Under the pieces are notes generated by a model, which was not told where the DNA came from, made no database searches, and saw only the letters and a list, made by a program, of their open reading frames with translations. Made by a program: the position numbers and the translations under genes. 64,000 nucleotides of DNA. Source: an uncultured Pelagibacteraceae bacterium. Lineage in GTDB: Bacteria > Pseudomonadota > Alphaproteobacteria > Pelagibacterales > Pelagibacteraceae. Where the stretch lies: contig CACNSD010000006.1 of the NCBI GenBank assembly GCA_902623075.1, forward strand, positions 1 to 64,000. Direction: 5' to 3'. Of the stretch, positions 61,976-64,000 are shown one piece after another; the stretch's first letter is position 1; each line of letters opens with the position of its first letter.

Positions 61976-63414
61976 TTTTGTTTTACAATAATAGTTTGAT
62001 TTAAAGAGTTTATTTTAATTAAATTTTTGTTACCGTTAGTCCATTTTACTTCTACTCTAAAATCTTTTTCATTGTTTCTAATTCCATAATGTGCCACAGG
62101 CTCCATTTGACACAAATAACCTGAACCAGAATCTATAGTTTTTGAGTGTTTTCTTTGATTAGAAAGCAATGTTACTGTTGCGCCTCTTGCTGGAGCACCA
62201 AATTTGTTAACAGGTTTAATTCTTAAATATTTAGTTTGTTTATCAATTTTTGCTTTATATAGAGTTAATGGTTGCTCTTTACTTTCACCGCGGGAAACTA
62301 ATAATTCTAAAATACCATCATTATCAATGTCAGCAACTGCAGCTCCCGTACCATATCCATCAGCTTCTAAACCAGTCTCTAATTTTATTTCCTCAAATTT
62401 TCCATTCTCTCTAATTTTAAAAAGCTTGTTTGGTTCAGCTATATTGTTCATAAAAACTTCATCGTAACCATCATTATCAAAGTCTGCAGATATTATTGTT
62501 CGAATTCTAGAAGGTTTATCAAATTTACTATTTCCTATATCTTTAAACTGATTATCTTTTAAAACATAAGCTCTATGATAACCCTGCCAATTTCCACTTA
62601 TTATATCTAATCTTCCTCGATAAAGTATGTCAGAAAGTGCGGTTCCTCTACCGTTCTGAATTACATCATCTACTCGATATTTAAACGCTAAGTCCTCAAA
62701 GACTCCATTGTTATTTTTTAAAAGAAAATTCGCACCTCTTTCATTTGCTGCAAAAATGTCAGATCTATCGGTTAAAATATGTCCTGAAACAACCGCCCTT
62801 CCACCTGTAACCTTATCTAAATTTAAATTAACTGATTTATCTTTAATCTTTTTGTTCTCAATTTCATAGAACCTTGTTGGACCCCCATAATTTGAAACAT
62901 AAATACCATAATTGCCATCGCCATTTCTATCCACACAAGCGACTGATCTGCCTGCTGTTAAATTTAAATCCTCTTTATTTTTTTCAATTTCAAACATGTC
63001 TAAAAACTTACTTTCAACTAAATCTATAAGTCTGTCAGAATGTTTTTTTGTTCCACTATAAGTATCTGTGTTGAGAAAATATATTTCTTCATATCCATCT
63101 CTATCAATATCACATGCAGCAACACCAATTGTTTTTCTAGTTTCATCAGAAAATATATTTTGATTAGCTATATTAATTAAGTTTCCATTTTCATATGAGA
63201 GTGCTAAATTCGGATAACCAAATCCTGTAACTATAAATTCGTAATTTCCATTTTGATCCATATCGGTAACGGAAATACCGTAACTTAGTCTTTTTGGATT
63301 ATCTGTAATTTTTGCAGTTATATCCTTAAAAAAATCAGCATTAACAATATTTGGTATTGATAAAACCGATAAAAATATTATTTTTTTAAAAAAATTGGAT
63401 AACTTACTTTTCAT
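61972..63414 (-). CDS. secreted FG-GAP/VCBS repeat protein with ASPIC/UnbV-type end (CRTAC1-like)
   Basis: 480 residues with a signal peptide (to VNA near 26). Five calcium-binding-like loops recur, DMDQNGNYE, DIDRDGYEE, DRNGDGNYG, DFDNDGYDE and DIDNDGILE, one per blade of a likely beta-propeller. The C-terminal ~90 residues (RIKPVNKFGAPARGATVTLLS, HYGIRNNEKDFRVEVKWTNG) match the ASPIC/UnbV domain. This is the architecture of bacterial CRTAC1-like secreted proteins; no enzymatic function is known. Coupled to the Cys-rich gene. Confidence 0.88.
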   Translation of the reverse strand: MKSKLSNFFKKIIFLSVLSIPNIVNADFFKDITAKITDNPKRLSYGISVTDMDQNGNYEFIVTGFGYPNLALSYENGNLINIANQNIFSDETRKTIGVAACDIDRDGYEEIYFLNTDTYSGTKKHSDRLIDLVESKFLDMFEIEKNKEDLNLTAGRSVACVDRNGDGNYGIYVSNYGGPTRFYEIENKKIKDKSVNLNLDKVTGGRAVVSGHILTDRSDIFAANERGANFLLKNNNGVFEDLAFKYRVDDVIQNGRGTALSDILYRGRLDIISGNWQGYHRAYVLKDNQFKDIGNSKFDKPSRIRTIISADFDNDGYDEVFMNNIAEPNKLFKIRENGKFEEIKLETGLEADGYGTGAAVADIDNDGILELLVSRGESKEQPLTLYKAKIDKQTKYLRIKPVNKFGAPARGATVTLLSNQRKHSKTIDSGSGYLCQMEPVAHYGIRNNEKDFRVEVKWTNGNKNLIKINSLNQTIIVKQK

Positions 63415-63937
63415 TTTTATTTTTCTTATATTTTTTCATCCAATCATCAAATACTTTTATGGCACTACCCATATCTTTTGTTTTGTTTGGATGATTTTTA
63501 GCTCTACCTAACATAGTTGAAACTACATTCACTTGGTATTTGGTAGATCTATTTTTAATTGTATTAATCGTAAATAAAGCTTTTTCTTTATTTTTAAATC
63601 CTAATCCATATGTTGTAGTTCTAGGATTATAATCTGAATATAAAGATAGGTTAATTGGTTTAATTTTTTTTCCTAATGGCATCTTATCAATTATTTGAAA
63701 AACTAACTTATAGTTTAAATCATTCATTACTTTTTTTATTTTTCCATCAAAACCAATAAGATTTACTGAGAAAGTTTTATTTTTATTTGTTCTACAAATT
63801 AATTTTACATATCTTTTGTGAAATTGCTTAATCTTGCTTTGATATATTTTTTTTACTTTTTGATATGATTTATCCTTAAAATTTGGCGTTATTATTAATA
63901 AAATTCTACTTTTCCATTTATATTTTTCTAAATTCAT
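63404..63937 (-). CDS. DUF4174-like protein with extra C-terminal domain
   Basis: 177 residues, no signal peptide. Residues 5-75 (LEKYKWKSRILLIITPNF, VNLIGFDGKIKKV) resemble DUF4174, a thioredoxin-like-looking family. Residues ~100-172 form a separate unit, YSDYNPRTTTYGLGFKNKEKA then INTIKNRSTKYQVNVVSTM, MLGRAKNHPNKTKDMGSA, of a sort I recall as stand-alone small proteins in marine alphaproteobacteria but cannot name. It overlaps the FG-GAP gene by 11 nt and follows the DUF2256 gene by 2 nt. Confidence 0.65.
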   Translation of the reverse strand: MNLEKYKWKSRILLIITPNFKDKSYQKVKKIYQSKIKQFHKRYVKLICRTNKNKTFSVNLIGFDGKIKKVMNDLNYKLVFQIIDKMPLGKKIKPINLSLYSDYNPRTTTYGLGFKNKEKALFTINTIKNRSTKYQVNVVSTMLGRAKNHPNKTKDMGSAIKVFDDWMKKYKKNKNEK

Positions 63938-63939
63938 AC

Positions 63940-64000
63940 TTAAATTTTTTTATTAGAGCATTTTTTTGAGCAGTATTTAACTCTGTCCCAGTTAAGCTTC
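63940..64000 (-). CDS. DUF2256 protein, partial (N-terminus beyond right edge)
   Basis: Only the last 20 codons are in the window: KLNWDRVKYCSKKCSNKKI and stop. The spacing W-D-x-V-K-Y-C-S-x-x-C is the second half of the small zinc-ribbon-like DUF2256 proteins (typically WDEVKYCSDRC). In my recollection DUF2256 genes often sit near photolyase/cryptochrome genes; one such gene lies 4.4 kb away here. Its stop is 2 nt ahead of the DUF4174-like start. Confidence 0.7.
   Translation of the reverse strand, partial: KLNWDRVKYCSKKCSNKKI

Overview
This window looks like a chromosomal segment of a streamlined marine alphaproteobacterium of the SAR11 clade (Pelagibacterales). The base composition is strongly A/T, genes are packed with 1-14 nt overlaps, and no insertion sequences, phage genes or tRNAs were seen. 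Gene content fits too: DMSP demethylation genes, three TRAP transporters, IalB, DUF2794, HspQ, system I cytochrome c maturation, and a structured leader upstream of ffh of a kind described for Pelagibacter. The taxonomic call is inferred from gene content, not from a marker search. No gene-free stretch exceeds 300 bases.

Layout. 1-4839 (minus): DMSP demethylation cluster dmdC-dmdB-alpha/beta hydrolase-dmdA (dmdA runs off the left edge). 4866-11109 (minus): leucine genes leuC-leuD-leuB, preceded by ffh-rpsP-trmD-rplS without rimM. 11110-11216: three-hairpin ffh leader RNA. 11270-13011 (plus): dapF-ftsY. 13004-15636 (minus): a secreted unknown, an anchored hydrolase and an MFS transporter. 15666-19780 (plus): gamma-glutamyltransferase-like, oxalate-CoA-ligase-like and ketopantoate-reductase-like genes. 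19777-29453 (minus): two TRAP systems with paralogous Tat-exported binding proteins, one with a coiled-coil tail on its large permease, the other with an amidase and a tiny membrane protein. 29570-36102 (minus): a two-ATPase carbohydrate/polyol-type ABC importer with a zinc alcohol dehydrogenase. 36234-40868 (minus): a third TRAP system with an isocitrate-lyase-superfamily lyase and a beta-hydroxyacid dehydrogenase. 41860-47815 (minus): a hydroxy-acid/keto-acid set (2-hydroxyacid dehydrogenase, FAD D-lactate dehydrogenase type enzyme, aminotransferase, two tandem FMN hydroxyacid dehydrogenases). 47825-52459 (minus): PagL-like deacylase and ccmC-D-E-F-G-H. 52634-63937: housekeeping and membrane genes (hspQ, yciB, DUF2794, BI-1, aldo/keto reductase, ialB, argG, PsiE-like), an unusual photolyase-like protein, a phosphatidylcholine synthase homologue, a secreted FG-GAP/Cys-rich pair, and a DUF4174-like protein. 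The right edge cuts a DUF2256 gene.

Together the genes describe a heterotroph scavenging small organic acids, polyols and DMSP: organic acids enter through TRAP systems, are oxidised by flavin and NAD dehydrogenases and feed central metabolism, while DMSP supplies reduced sulfur and carbon. The items most worth a second look are the ffh leader with mutually exclusive pairings, the photolyase-like protein with its domains apparently in reversed order, the hydrolase inside the dmd cluster, the coiled-coil TRAP permease, the paired upstream motifs of two TRAP binding-protein genes, and an unexplained long hairpin upstream of ccmC.
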